Origin: Dictyophora rubrovolvata
Lineage: Eukaryota; Basidiomycota; Agaricomycetes; Phallales; Phallaceae
Length of the DNA: 64,000 nt
Direction: 5' to 3'
Assembly: GCA_029959195.1 (NCBI GenBank)
Contig: CP114120.1
Coordinates: forward strand, 1,178,001-1,242,000
The position numbers were made by a program, and so were the translations under genes. Below, one piece after another: positions 48,626 through 61,385 of the stretch; the first letter of the stretch is position 1; every line of letters begins with the position of its first letter. Below the pieces are notes generated by a model, which saw nothing but the letters and a program-made list of their open reading frames with translations, was not told the origin of the DNA and did not search any database.

Positions 48626-49242
48626 TTGCGCCCGGGGTACCCAAAGCTTAAAGCCGCGCTTAGAACTTGTAATTAGCTAGCTTTCTGAATACAGTCAATC
48701 AATCTCGAAGTCTCGTTTGTCTTTATCTTTCATCAAAACTCTAAAGCTTTTCATTCGACGTACGAATAAACGTTGCCACGTTTATTCGCTAAGTCGTTAC
48801 ACCAATTATCTTAGCGTTCTCGAGCACGTTCCGACTTTAACAACAAGCCTTCGATTATACACTTTCGCGGATTACGGTCTTTCCAACAATTATTCCTGAT
48901 TTAAATCAATTCTCTATTTAAACCACTTGTCGTATATTCTAAACCATCCGCATACATCATCGTTATCTAACATGGCCCGAAGTTTGTGAAAAAGCTACGC
49001 AAACGTTTCCCAAATCTGCCTTCCAGCGCGCCAAGTGCTACATGAGTTGGCGAGCAATGGTTCAATGGCAGGTCCTCTTCTATAGCACAGACAATTACTT
49101 GCAGTGAAATAAAAGTAATTATTGTATACATTAAAAAGGGAACAAATACAATGACAAGACATGCGTGTTTTCTACAATTCCATGATTGATATGCACGTAC
49201 AAGAAAAAAAGGGAATGATATATGTTAGTGATCAAAGCATGC
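48626..49242. other. Intergenic stretch
   Basis: About 600 bp, AT-rich, downstream of the pseudogene and downstream of the giant coiled-coil gene stop. No gene recognised. Confidence 0.55.
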
Positions 49243-52200
49243 TCATGAACGCCGCCCCGTTCCACTGACAGTCACGCTGCGTCCGTCTTTACTCAAGACC
49301 ATTCGTGACTTACTCAGCCAGCTCTTGCTACCGGTCGTTTTGGTTGCCCCCGCGGAAACCGTTTTGGACGGCTTGCCTAAACCCAGAGATCGGATTGCAT
49401 CTCTGGGACTGTTAGTCGCTTCGCCTAAAGCAACTCTTTGAGGTAAAGGTGCCGGTGAAGACGGAAGCTGAGATGCATCTAATCGACTAGTAGGCGCAAA
49501 GCCTCTGGTGTCCTTTCCTAAGAGCCTCCGATATTGGCGAGAGGGTGTAGACTGTTCTGAAGGCGTGGGTGCAAATATTGCCTGTACAGCGATTCTGGAA
49601 GGAGAGTCGAAATCATCGGGTAACCGTCGTTTACGACCAGAAGACGAGTGAACATCGGACCCGAGCTGCGCCATAGATGGTGGGGTTTTCATGCCTGCCA
49701 ACAGTAAATCAGGCACCGTTTGCGAAGGAATCAATTTGCCTCGAGTTTGCTGTGCCATGAATGGTGGGATTACTGGTAACTCGGGGACTGAGAGAACTGA
49801 CGCAGCAACCTTCCGTGAACGGTCTGGATCTGGAGTCTTGGCGCGCAGCGCCGCAGCAGGACTCGAGGGAATACGGGTGTGAGGTCGGAATGATGGAGTA
49901 GATGAGACCGGACTTGGTGTTTTAGGACGTGGGAGGTTCGTGATTGCAGCCCGAGGTTGCGGATCAGTCTCAAAGGCAGTCTTTGCAGTTACGACGGGTT
50001 CATCAAACTTCTTTCTTAAATTACCGGCCACACGATTGAGTTCATCGAGCTTGGCATGCAGCTCCCCATTTTCGTGTGATAGTTCCTCAATCTTGGCCGT
50101 GAGACTGGCAGATTTTGTTTGCGATCCGCGGTATTTGCGATCCAACGATTCCACTTTGCTTTGAAGCCGTTTGTTATCTTTTAAGACCCTATGAGGAAAA
50201 ATTGTCGTGTAAATTTTAAAATCCCAACGAGAAAGAGCCTGGTCACGCACTCAATAAGACGATCGTCATTTTCTTCGATTTCGGCCGACTTCATCTGTAA
50301 GACTTCTTCCAAGTATTCGATTTTCTCTCGGAATTCGCCTATAGTCTCTTCATACTGACGGTGATTGACTCGCTTCTCCAGTTCACGTTGCATCATTTCC
50401 AATTTTTGCTCGAACTGATTCGTTTGTGAGATAAGAGCAGTTTCCGCGTCCTGTGCTGCCTCTTCGAATTTAGTGGCTTGAGCGCGTAAATGCTGTACGT
50501 CCTTTTCTAGGGTATGAAGCTCTCGTTCACTAGATTGTAAAGTAGTCAGAAAATAGCAATGAATGATACAACTTTTTTTCCCTGTACCTGTTTTTCAATT
50601 GTTGTTCGGCGTGTTGATATTTCGTAGAAGCCCGCTCTAATTCTGCCTCTAGACGAACTTGCTCCAGCTCCCATGCGTTCTTCTCACGTTGCAGCGTGCT
50701 GACGATACTTGTCTGTTCATCAATCCGCGGCTGCCCTTCAGAAAGAACGGCTTTAAGATCGCGAATTTGGGACTCATAGCGAGAGACGGCCCCAGCGATA
50801 TGTTTCTCTAGCTCAGCAACATTGTCTGACGTTTCTTGTAATTCAGCCTTGAGCTCGAGTTTGGCGGTCGTCTCTTCCTGAATGCGTGTCTTTAATGCGA
50901 GAATCTCCGCTTCGCATCGTTGTCTTGCAACTTCAGCGATCTGTTTCAGGGACCCCATAGCATCAAGCTTCTCCTCCAAGTCCCGAATCTTCGCTACGTA
51001 TTCTTCCCGCAAAGCAGAGCTAGTTCCGCTACTGGCTTCTAGCTCGTCTTGTAAACGCGAACGCTCACTATCAAAACTTTGCCTTAACGACGCCAACTCG
51101 GACTGATACGCAGTGGTCTGCTCTTTTATTGTTGCCTGCAGTTCACGAATCACTGAATTCAATCGCGCGACCTCCGCACTCTTGTTGCTGTCGTCTGCTT
51201 GTAGAGACTCCAATAGCTGGCGCGAATTTTCTCCATCCTTTCGTGCCAGTTCCAATTCTCTTTGACTCGATGCCAATGTTTCGCGAGCCTCCGTAAGTTC
51301 GGTTCGGAGAGACTCCAATGCAGAGAGTTGATCGTTACTCTGTTGCGACACTCGAGTCTCATAATCATTTTTCTGGTCTTTGAGTTCCTTGAGATTATTC
51401 AATAAGCTAGTAATCTCTGCCTGAGCAGAATTGAGGCCTTGCTTCCATTGATCAATTTCATCAGTTTGTTGGACGAGGGTGACTTCCATTGACTCAGTTC
51501 GTAAAGCCAATCTTTCGTTTTCAGCCAGTGAATGAGCGTACTGACCCTCTAGAGCAGTTGACTGATCTTTTAGAACTTTTAGTCGAGAGGACACATCGAC
51601 GTGAGAATAGCCGAGTCGCCGCAATTTAGCTTTAGAATCGAAAATAACACCAACAAGAGATTCTATCGTCCGAGTGTGGTTGGCGATTTCTGTTTGAGCG
51701 TGTTCTAAAGATTCCTCCAGAACGCCTTGACCCCGTTGAACATTCAGCAACGTTTCAGCTTCCACTTCCATTTCCTCCAACTGACGTTGAACAACATCAC
51801 GCTCCTTTCTTGCCTGAGCACAATCATCAACTAAGCAGGCCCGTTCGCGTCTTATATCTTCCAGGTCACCAGTCAACTCCATAACAGTTTCCTCCGCCAA
51901 GCGAAGATTAGTTTCAAGCCGTTTGGAGTCATGCTGCAATGTACCAATCTGCTCTGTGCGTCGCGAGACCCGCTGCTCCAAAGTAGTGATGCGTGACAAA
52001 AGCACAGCCGGATCTCGGTCGTCTTGGAGGTGCTCAGAGACCGAGCCGCCACTTCGAGCAGACAATAACTCTTCCTTGCCTTCCTTGACCTCGTATTGCA
52101 AATTTGAGATCTGAATGTGGAGATCTTGAATTTCAGAATGCAAGTTGGAGATACGATCGGCCTGGGTATCCTTTTCTCTGCTAACGTCCGCGAGTTGAGC

Positions 52201-54309
52201 CTCAAGAGTCGCTACCTCTGAACAAAGAGTCTCGTTTGCCACTCGCAACACGTCTCTCTCTTGAGTAATCTGTAACTGCTGCCTCTCATCCTCTTCCAGA
52301 GCATTAGGCAATGCGTCAACTTTGCTTGACAAATGCTGTACAAGAACAAACGCAGTCAAACCCAAACGAGACGATTTTTCCAAAGCCCGACTCGACCTCC
52401 GATAGCTGGCCTCAACTTCTTCAAGATGGGTCTGCATGATTTCTAACTCCATATCATTCGTGCAGAAAGCGTCTTGTTCGGACTCGAGCGTTTCGCATCG
52501 CGTTCGCCAAATATCGGCCTCATCTTTAAGTTTGAGAAGTTCACTAGTAGTCTCGGTCGTAGCATCGTCGAGGTGTTGTCGCAATGTCTCAAGTTCGGCT
52601 TGAAGTTTCGCGATTTCTTTGCTCTTCTCAGAAAGTTGTCCTTGAGCCGTCTCTAGAGAGATACGGTGCTCAACAGAAGTGAAATGTACGGCTCGGCGAA
52701 GGGAATCACGCTCCGACCGCAGACGGTCGACAGCCGCTAACAGCCGAAGAATGGCCGCCTCGTCTTGAGGTGTCATTTCGTGGGTGGGTTGCGCTAAGAA
52801 TGGTTTTCTTGGCACGGTCTTCGAGGGAGGAGGCGAAACGACGATGAGTGGGAGGGGATCCGGTTTCGATGATTGGATCTGCTTCTCGAGCTCTTCGACG
52901 CGAGCTTCAGCTACATCACAGGCCGCTAATGTCTCCTTGTATATCTGTTGTAATTCATTCGAGTATTCCCTTGACTTCCGTAATGCTGTATCTTTCTCCT
53001 CCAGCATCTGGCGCAGTTCGTCTGCATCAGCTGAATGATAGGCCCTAATTATTTTCAATTAGGAACTAAGCAGAGTATTAGTTGGGGGTATTGCTTACGG
53101 TGCATCTTGATACAGCTCCTTGAGTCTGTCGAGCTCGTTCAAAGCTTCCTCCTTCTCCGCTACTAAATCAGTTTGCCTTGCTTCCACCGTCTCCAACCGC
53201 CTAGAAAGTGCTATCTCTCGGGCTTTGCTTTCCGCCAGCTTTTTCGTGACTCCATCGCATTCCTGAAGTATGTCGGCCATGCGATCCTCTTCTCCAGACT
53301 TATCGCCAAATGTCGATCTCCAGTACTTTAATTCCTCCTCTTGATCTTCAAGTCTCCCTCGAATTGAATTTAGTTCAGACCTCTCACTTTTGAGCAGATT
53401 TTCAGCTTGCATTCGCGCATTGTGTGCTGTAATCAACTCATTTTGGAGTCGGTTCGTCTTGTCCGCTTCCTTTCTGGTAATAGATAACAGCCGAGAAGCC
53501 TCCGCAAGATCTTTGTGAGTTGTAGAGAGTTTGTCTTGAAGTTCCGCGATATATCGCTGAGACTCGATATCGGCGTGAACTGGTTCCGAAGGTGAATTGG
53601 ATTTCGACGAATGTGAGAGCTTCTCTTCTTGCAATCTAGCCTCCGCGGTTTTTAGTCGTGATTCGAGATTTTGTTTCTCTAGACGAAGGCGTTTTAGATC
53701 CTGTTGATGTTGTGATGATGTCCGAGATGTGTAGTCTTCCAATTCTGCACGCGAAAAAACAGTCAGGGTTAATCATACATTTCGTGAAGCGTTCATACCC
53801 AGTTCTAGATGTCTCTTGGCCTGTTCTTCAGAATTTAACTTCTCTTTGACGGATTCAAGAGTTGACTGGATGTTTTCACGAGTGAAGCGTTCCGATCGTA
53901 AATCCTTGTTGCTTTAAGTGAGAGCCAAGAAAAAAATGTAATGCAAAATTTCATACCTCATTCAAGCGGCTTAATTCAGACTCAAGTTCCATTACACGGC
54001 TTGATTCTCCGCGGAGCTGCGTTTAAGAGCATGGTGAGACAAGAATTGTATTTGCGAAAGAGAGAAAAAGACACCTTTGCCATGGTTTCATTTGAGATAT
54101 CCCTCAAATTCTGTAGTTCATTATTTTTCTTCCAGAGCTCGCCTTGAACATGGGAGACTTGATTTTCTAAAACAGAAAGAGCATTGTGAAAAACGATGGC
54201 GACGGCAAGCGACAGGTTGGGCAAACGTACCTTTCTCGGATGCTTGTCTTCTCAGTTGCGTTAATTCTTCCTCGTGAAGGGTTGATTCGATATTCTTCGG
54301 TGTTGACAT
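49243..54309 (-). CDS. Giant coiled-coil protein, unrecognised family
   Basis: Start at 54309-54307: MSTPKNIESTLHEEELTQLR. Exons of varied size join by short introns (near 54230-54180, 54075-54018, 53957-53915, 53800-53742, 53096-53051, 50588-50532 and 50251-50190) to about 1,480 residues. Nearly the whole length to about residue 1,200 is heptad-patterned coiled coil, with blocks such as RRLETVEARQTDLVAEKEEA, EDERQQLQITQERDVLRVAN and LEELEEK-like runs. A proline break (PLPLIVVSPPPSKTVPRKPF) lies near residue 330. The C-terminal 270 residues are disordered, basic and SP/TP-rich, with SPVSSTPSFRPHTRIPSSPA and KSWLSKSRMVLSKDGRSVTV. This architecture suits a spindle, septum or nuclear-envelope scaffold, but no family signature lets me choose. 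Confidence 0.8.
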
Positions 54310-55703
54310 TGTTTCTTCAGCTTCGCATTCCCCCCTGTTATTGGGCAGATGTAAGAGTTCGGTCGGAAGAGTAAATGAGAACAAACAAAAAGACGCGTCA
54401 AGTGTACGCAACTAACCCGGAGTCACGTGGTTGCGCGTGGACGATGATGTAATTCACCGACCCTGTCCATGTCCTGTTGGAACTTGGCACTGAAGTCCAA
54501 ATGGAGGTCCACGGCCACTATATCGGAATTCTTCTGGTATACATCAAATTGGGCTCGAGTTCTCTCTAAAAGATTTTATCACTGAGAAATTTATCTCTTG
54601 GGCTGGCTTTTGGGGAAAGGAAGACCACATAATTATTGTGATAACCAAGAATTAATCACATCTTTTGATTTCAGGGGGTTCATCTTACCTATTGGCATTT
54701 ATTCCGCCATTTACAAATGCCAAAACGTTACATTTTGAAGAACTTTCAAATGCAATGAAGTATGAGAGCTTCGCTGTCAGTTTTTTTATGGGGGGGAACT
54801 TTACGCGTACGTAAAAGCATGTCAAAGCATTCACCGGTTTCCTGACAGCCTGTCTCAGTTCATAATTCGAATCTGTTTTGATATGGAAGTAAGTCTATTT
54901 TTGTAATTTCTCCATTCACATGTATCGAGATCCACTCAGTCTCCGGGAATTCCGTTAGGAAAACCTGTCAATGTGTTCGTAACAGCAAAGAACAGCAACT
55001 GCCTGAACATGCAATCTTTCGTTTTAAATTTAACGTACGATCTCCGGACTCAACGCATCGTGTATGTGTATCATTTACTCTTCCGATGTGGCAAGTCGTT
55101 GGTCTTGCAGAGTTATAGTTGATTATTCCCATAGCTACCTCAAGCGGATGATATATGTCTGATTTCAGTTTTCTTCACCAACATATTATCATTGTTGAGC
55201 TAGTCAAATTTCAAAACCTCGAGGCGTCCCCAACACTGCCCTCGTGGGACAAGCCAAGAAAGTTTAAGAGTATGTGGAATGGGAACTGCGCAGTTCAATT
55301 CACTTTGCCTTTGCCAATCTGTTCCTGGTGGTGGCGCCTCATACAGTAGATTAACCAATCTCAAATTTTCAGACGTACACAGGTGTATATGCAAAACTTG
55401 AATCTATTCATTAGAAAAACACGTCGTAAAATAATAGTACATTATTTCATTTGCATGCATCAAATGTCATGTTCATAGGATATTTGATGGTTGATTGCGC
55501 TTGATGTTACAAAATATTGCTCGAAGAAGAAAATGCCGATGAAACTTGAAAGGCCAGGAGAAAAACAAGAAATGTCGTAACACAGGAGGGTATCTGTGAG
55601 CTGGAAAAAAAAAAGGTATGTAAGGAACGGTGAAGCAGATGCCATGCGGAGAGTCTGGACATACAATGTAGTTGACAATCATGACGAGGCGTAGCATATT
55701 CAA
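54310..55703. other. Gene-poor stretch with scattered coding-like text
   Basis: No complete gene could be built. Plus-strand segments at about 54681-54780 and 54950-55065 look coding (see next entry). The left end carries the promoter of the giant coiled-coil gene. Confidence 0.45.
54681..55065 (+). pseudogene. Possible coding fragment, unrecognised
   Basis: After a good acceptor (tgatttcag) the text reads GSSYLLAFIPPFTNAKTLHF and EELSNAMKYESFAVS. After another possible intron it gives IHRFPDSLSQFIIRICFDME, then, past an acceptor at 54939, SPGIPLGKPVNVFVTAKNSN and CLNMQSFVLNLTYDLRTQRI. These look like consecutive exons, but start, junctions and stop are not resolved. It could be a fragment of a fungal F-box- or LRR-like gene, which is a guess. 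Confidence 0.25.
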
Positions 55704-55947
55704 TTAGACCCATGCTCTGTCTTCAGGGTCTAACATTTCAGCCTTTTCGATAATTGGGCGGCCTTCCTTGTTTGGGGGGTTTAATGGACGATACTGTCTC
55801 TTGGAGTTATGTATGCAATGCTAGTATATATAAGATTAGTCGATATCATACGATCATGTCAATGAAAGCACATACCTCACTGCCTGCACAAGTGCATAGA
55901 CGTCTTAAGGCGTTGGAGAGTCTTCTTTGGATGTTTGACTTTGACAT
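55704..55947 (-). CDS. Small spliced protein, 62 residues, unrecognised
   Basis: Exon 1 (55947-55876) encodes MSKSNIQRRLSNALRRLCTC and AGSE; exon 2 (55820-55704) begins HCIHNSKRQYRPLNPPNKEG and continues RPIIEKAEMLDPEDRAWV before the stop at 55706-55704. Both splice sites are canonical and phase 0. The 55-nt intron is the local norm. There is no signal peptide or membrane segment. Four cysteines and histidines cluster across the junction (LCTCAGSEHCIH), which could bind a metal. The sequence has a plausible coding pattern but is too short to be sure. No family recognised. Confidence 0.5.
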
Positions 55948-58417
55948 GTCGAAGTGAAGATGTGGTGAGGGGAGATGTGTAGTGAGTATCGAGAGGTAGT
56001 GGAGATACTTGGATGGGGAAAAGGATTCATGTTGTAGTCTGTATTTATATACGTAAACTTGGCAACTCCATTATGAGCACCAGACCCTGAGCTTAAGGTT
56101 TACAGATGAAACGGGCGGCTCAAGGAAAGGCAATGATGGCCGTTCCACACCGCCAACTGCGGAACAATAACCAATTTGTGTCACTCTTCTCGAGCGTCAT
56201 TACCAGGAATAATAATTGACTTGGTCCTCGAAACTTCTTTTAGGCTTCTTTCCCCTAGTTAGTCTTCTTTGTTTATTTTCAGAATTTCTACTTTGAGTCA
56301 CTGAATGAATTTTACCGATTATAGGAACATAAAATTTGTTCGGCTCGGTGAGGAGTTTTCACGCTTGTCTTTTTTTTCCCACCGGGAGAGGTCTTATGAC
56401 ACGGTGTTTCTGGCATCATGAGCCGCTCCGGGGCGCATTTATGCGTCCAACCCCGGTTATTTCACCTCGGAGTACTTATAATTAAACATTAATTGCATTG
56501 ACAAACAAAAACAAATGTATCTGTTTCTCGCTGCCGCTAGCATCCAGCGTCAGAAGACAACATTCTTTTATCACATGGTTTCGATGTGTCGACGTCTGCC
56601 CCTTGCACTATAAGAAAGAATTATTATCCACCTTTCAGCTGACAAACTAAGGTTCGTTGGTATCAGAAAACTTATGACGGTGCCCCTGGGGTTGCAGGCC
56701 GCTGCTACTAATACACACTACAGGCTATTACATATACGGTATCCTCTTCCCCATCAATTGGAGATAATTACAGCGTTATGAGCTATAGTCGCTTCGCGAA
56801 CTGCTTGCACCACATGCTGACGCAAATTGAATCGTCACACAGTCCCGTTATTATTGGTGAAATTGATGTGCCATGACCGGATACACTGCCTCCTAGGTAT
56901 GGACCAATGCAGAAATAAGAAAATCATGTGATTGGGATCATAACAAAAATTTGGTGCCCAAGTTTGTATGATCCTTTTTACCTGAATTAGAAACAAACTG
57001 AAAGCTTTTGTTCAATACTCAGATGACTTGACTTAGACTGGCAGATCCGCAAAAAATTCTGTTCATTGCTACCAGAACAATAGTTGATGTTCCATGTCAA
57101 CGTGTCAACTAGTAGTGACACACCCTGAATGGCGCACTGACCCTTCTGGACCGCAAAACCATGTGTCGGGACGTTTACGACGTCGGACAGATCCATATTC
57201 ATACACACCAGTCCATTTAGAGTCTCATCGCGCCCTTCTAATTCAATGCTTCAAACTAAATGTATTACGATACGTGGCAATATACTACTCAGTGGCAGTG
57301 GCAGCTGTACCCTCAAAACGTTCCGATGATCACAATCATTCCATACTACCAGTGGCATATGTATCAACTTTGCCTTCCTTCAGGCTCGCTGAATTTTCCA
57401 TGTCGTTCTCTGTTCTGGAAGACACAACCTCCAGCTGGATCTTCTATCCGGCAGATTGATCTCAGTATGTGGCAATTTCACTTCTATCAGTGTAATAAAT
57501 TTGGCTTAGGGACTACAGGAGACTGTTCGGTGATATATATATATATACTCTCGCTTTCTTCATGTTCTGGACTCTTAGAACAATCGGAATGATGTCGGCA
57601 ACGGGGATGAACAAAACAAGTACAATGCGGGCTACTAAACTACCGTCGGGACTTGTTCACTGACCTCCTCTCATAATCGTTCTCCGAGCGCGGTAAATGA
57701 CTACTATGGAAAAACGTGGCCTTGACATGCTTGTCACTACAAGTCGTGCCAGGACTTGGCCTATTTCAATCAACTGTTTAAAGGCACGGAATTGAAATTC
57801 GAAGCCAGATCTAGGGTATCCTTTTTGGAGGTAAGGTTTTCTTATCTTTTATTGATAGAATCCGCCTTGGTAGATCGACGATAAGGAGGTAACGCCCTAT
57901 TAGACTTTGATTGTGTCGAAAATAGCTGAAGAGTTGGGAATGTCATGTAGACGCCCTCCATACTCGATCTTAAAGTCTGGCCGGGTGGCATAAGAACGAC
58001 TTGACATTGCCCAAGTTGCTCAGAATCCTCCCACGGGCGGCGCAATGGCCTCCATGATCTTCACCCTTACTTCAATTCCCATTCTATCTCGGAACCCCCG
58101 ATGGCTTAATTTGAATTTACTCTATTGATGATTTTCAATAGTGCGCAGTGCAGCGAGGTGCTGCGCATAGTAGTGACAACGCGCCAAGTCACATAATGAA
58201 GAACTTCAAGATGAAATTGAGTTGGGATTATTTGAATGCCCATGATGTTTTTTAATTTGAAGTTTAAGTATGCCATTATGTTAAATACACGTGCTTTAAT
58301 CAAAAAATACAATTAGATATACAACGTGTCCCAATAAAATAAATGAATTGGTAAATCAGCCTTTTCACAATGTGATACAGGCCACAGCGCCAGAGAAGAA
58401 TTAAACCATATGGACCC
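55948..58417. other. Long gene-poor stretch
   Basis: About 2.5 kb with no supported gene. Two overlapping open frames at 57094-57592 (one rich in Trp, Tyr and Gln) lack family resemblance. A minus-strand frame at 57842-58045 also lacks support. A 7-bp perfect inverted repeat occurs at 58142-58167. Confidence 0.5.
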
Positions 58418-61147
58418 CTATATTTTCTCCCTACTCAAAATTTCGCCAAGCTTATTTATAGCTTGTCCATATTCTGTATCTTCTGTATCTTCAGCTAGGC
58501 TTGAATTGTCATCTTGAATAGGGTCCATGTGCGCAATTTTCTTGCCATTCAGAGCGAGTGAAGACCGTCTTCCTCTCAACCCAGCATTGGAAACAACATT
58601 GTTCGCCGTGACGATTTCGGGAGTCACGGCTAACGCAGCACTGCTTGCACGGTGTCTAAGTTGAGGCATGGATGGTTGTAATTTAGAAATGGATAGTCGT
58701 CTTCCCATACGGGTATGGGGGGTGTCAGACAAAGAAGCGATATGAAAGGGGTCAGATGCCACATCAACATCAATCGGCTTCATGACGGGCTGGCTGAGAG
58801 GACGCGGTCGAGGGTCCCCAAACAGTTCTGGGTTGAGTGATGGCTTCGATAACCTCAAAAGAGGACTTCGGACTACCGTTTCGTCCGCAACGGAATGGAA
58901 GTCAGGTAAATCTTCTAGGGTGTCATCGATATCGGTATCATCGGCGGGCCTCGCATTGATTGCAACATTCTTAGATGAATTTGGGGTGGTTTCTGCACCA
59001 CTCCGCGCTTCTTCTCCATGGTTCTTCCGTTTTGGATCCGATGAGCTCTGTATAATGGGAAATACAGCCTCGTAGCAAGCATTGCATGAACGTGCACGTT
59101 TAGTATCTTTCTTAGAAGCATCAGATATGAAAAATGTCTGCAAACAACGATTGATAGATATTCTATAACATCAGCAGGATGGAGGACGTGCCAACAATAC
59201 TCACGTACCTTGGCAGAACAATCGGCACATACACATCTTCCGCATAGTCGACAATGATGTCGACGCTTAAGCCAGCTAAATTTAAGACTGCAACGCATAC
59301 AACAATCCGTCTTGGAATCTGGAACCCATACAGCGGGCAAAAAGTGGTCAACCCGACCACGCTTCTGAGAGGGACCACTATCCTCCTCATCCGGTAAGGC
59401 TTGAAGAACACGACGAAGGTGTGTTGTAGCATGAGAAGACGTTAACGTGGAGTTGGTGAGCATCGTATTCAGAGAAGCTAGTAAGGCAGCTTTGGCACCA
59501 CGAATCTCGGTTACCCATAATTCGCGTTCGTCCTCGGTGGCTAAAGAAGATATGAATCAGCATCAAATGCAATTATAAGTACAAACCACATCGAATAAAA
59601 ACCTGCGTAAACAGCAAAAGATATATGAGGGCTGAGGACATCAAATCTCGCTCTTTCGGACCTGTCTTGTTCCAAAGGCGCGATAACAACTTCGATATCA
59701 ACGAGTGCTATGTACCCTTTACAGGTCCATTTGTCCTCAGACGAAATATGCTTCTTCTTCGGATTGGAATTCAATAGTTCCGTTTCGCTCCTGCTCCGCC
59801 CTCGAGAGAGAATTGGTCGTCGTAATCTCTCATCAGAAAATCGTTCATCTCCAAGGGTTAGCCATGTGAGATAATCCGAAAAAAGAAGAAATTCTCTGAA
59901 AGCTGGAGAATCCTTCTCTGTTTGACCCTGGAATAACGAACCCCTACGAATGAGTATTCTCCCAGGCTGGACGAACTGGAAGGGGAGGTTGACAATTGCA
60001 CGCTGCAAAGACAAAAGACTAATCGTTTGAGAATGAACATGTAGTGAGGTATTGAGAGATAGGGTTACTAGGAAAAAGAAAACCTTGTCAGACGAAACAA
60101 ACAAACAATACGAAACAATACGCTGGTGCGACTTACTTTTGGATAGGATGACATGGACCTGAAGGAGAGCCCGATGCTCGGGATCGGATGGATCTGTACA
60201 ACTAATGAGATCCTAACGTACCTGTCAGGAACATAAATCCGTCGGCACGTCAGTTAAATAAAATAACCTTCAACAAGAGCAAATAACGGGGACATCTCTG
60301 AACGATAGTTAAGAGCCAATCCCCCAGGGCTAGCTTCCCGCAACGTGGATCAGCTTCTTGTTTACGAACAAACTCGGAGAACGTCGGGTTCGAATCTATC
60401 AAACGTGCCAGGTTTGTGAGGACAGAAGGAAAAGAGGTAATAAATGGTGTGTAGAGAGAAAGATAGGGAAAATGGGACATGAAGACAGGGGATAATTGGG
60501 GAGGATCGTCTTGATTGGTTATCGAATTCGTAAGAGAGGTAAGAAAAGATCTATTTAAGTTCCAGATATCGATAAAATTAGAAAACAAAGTTGTAATTTC
60601 TGAACGAGAGAGGATAGGATGCTCTGTGTCCAGAGATTCGATAAGAGGTGTTAGAAAGTTCTGTCATAAACACAAATAAATCATAGCAGCTTGGTATATT
60701 CCAAAAAAAAAAACTCAGGCATACAGTATAAATTAGGTCTAAACCATTGACATAAGCCTGTTCAGTACTCAAAATTTCGTTGACGATTTTCCGCCGTTTC
60801 TCTTTCGTCTCTTGATTTACGGCAGTGGTTTTCGACAAGCGATGGTTAGATGAAGTGTATCGACGTCTGGTTTTGGGTGACACTGCTTGCTTTGAAGACT
60901 CGCCTGACACTGACATTGTAGAACTTGGCTCCCTGACACCAGCCGACTCCAAAGACGTCGTGCTTACCATAGAGAGTCGGTTGCTGAACAAATTTCCGTT
61001 AATGTGAGATATTCCAGGAAGTGATATTCGTCTGAATGGCAAATGTGGGGGACGCAGTACTACTTGCGTCGCATTGGAAATCTCGTCCAGACCCTTCGAT
61101 TCGGAGTTTTGCGGAAAGGCTACCGAAGAAGTTGAGGCTGAAAACAT
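58418..61147 (-). CDS. RhoGEF (DH)-PH-FYVE protein
   Basis: A predicted exchange factor for Rho-family GTPases that is recruited to membranes by a FYVE zinc finger. The N-terminus is disordered. The DH domain starts near KEKRRKIVNEILSTEQAYVN and continues with LLTPLIESL-like text, TTLFSNFIDIWNLNRSFL, CGKLALGDWLLTIVQRCPRY and LLLLKDLISCTDPSDPEHRA. PH features are GRILIRRGSLFQGQTEKDSP, FREFLLFSDYLTW and ALVDIEVVIAPLEQ, ending in ATEDERELWVTEIRGAKAA. FYVE: AVWVPDSKTDCCMRCSLKFS, then RRHHCRLCGRCVCADCS and RARSCNACYEAVFP supply the eight metal ligands and the basic RRHHCR signature. The disordered tail ends GEILSREKI. The start is either 61147 (MFSAS) or a tiny upstream exon ATGA at about 61203, whose intron would end in TTTTCAG. 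Confidence 0.88.
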
Positions 61148-61385
61148 GAGGAATATGTATTAGATCGAGTTAACGAATCGTTCGAGAAGATACAAACTCA
61201 TGACAAATGCGCTGATTTGCTTTTGCAGCTGCCAGTACCGTGGTGCGATCGGCCGGGTCTGTGTATGACGCAACTCACGCGTTACATAATTGAAGTTCCA
61301 GCAACTACGTACTTTCTTTCACCTAAAGCTTTGCCCGACTTTTCGCCTTGTGGATAATCGTAATTGTTGTATAACTTAGTTCTTA

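Noticed and set aside
57094-57592. Two overlapping frames, one rich in Trp, Tyr and Gln
   Set aside because: No conserved motif, no clear promoter or splice structure. The odd composition alone is not enough.
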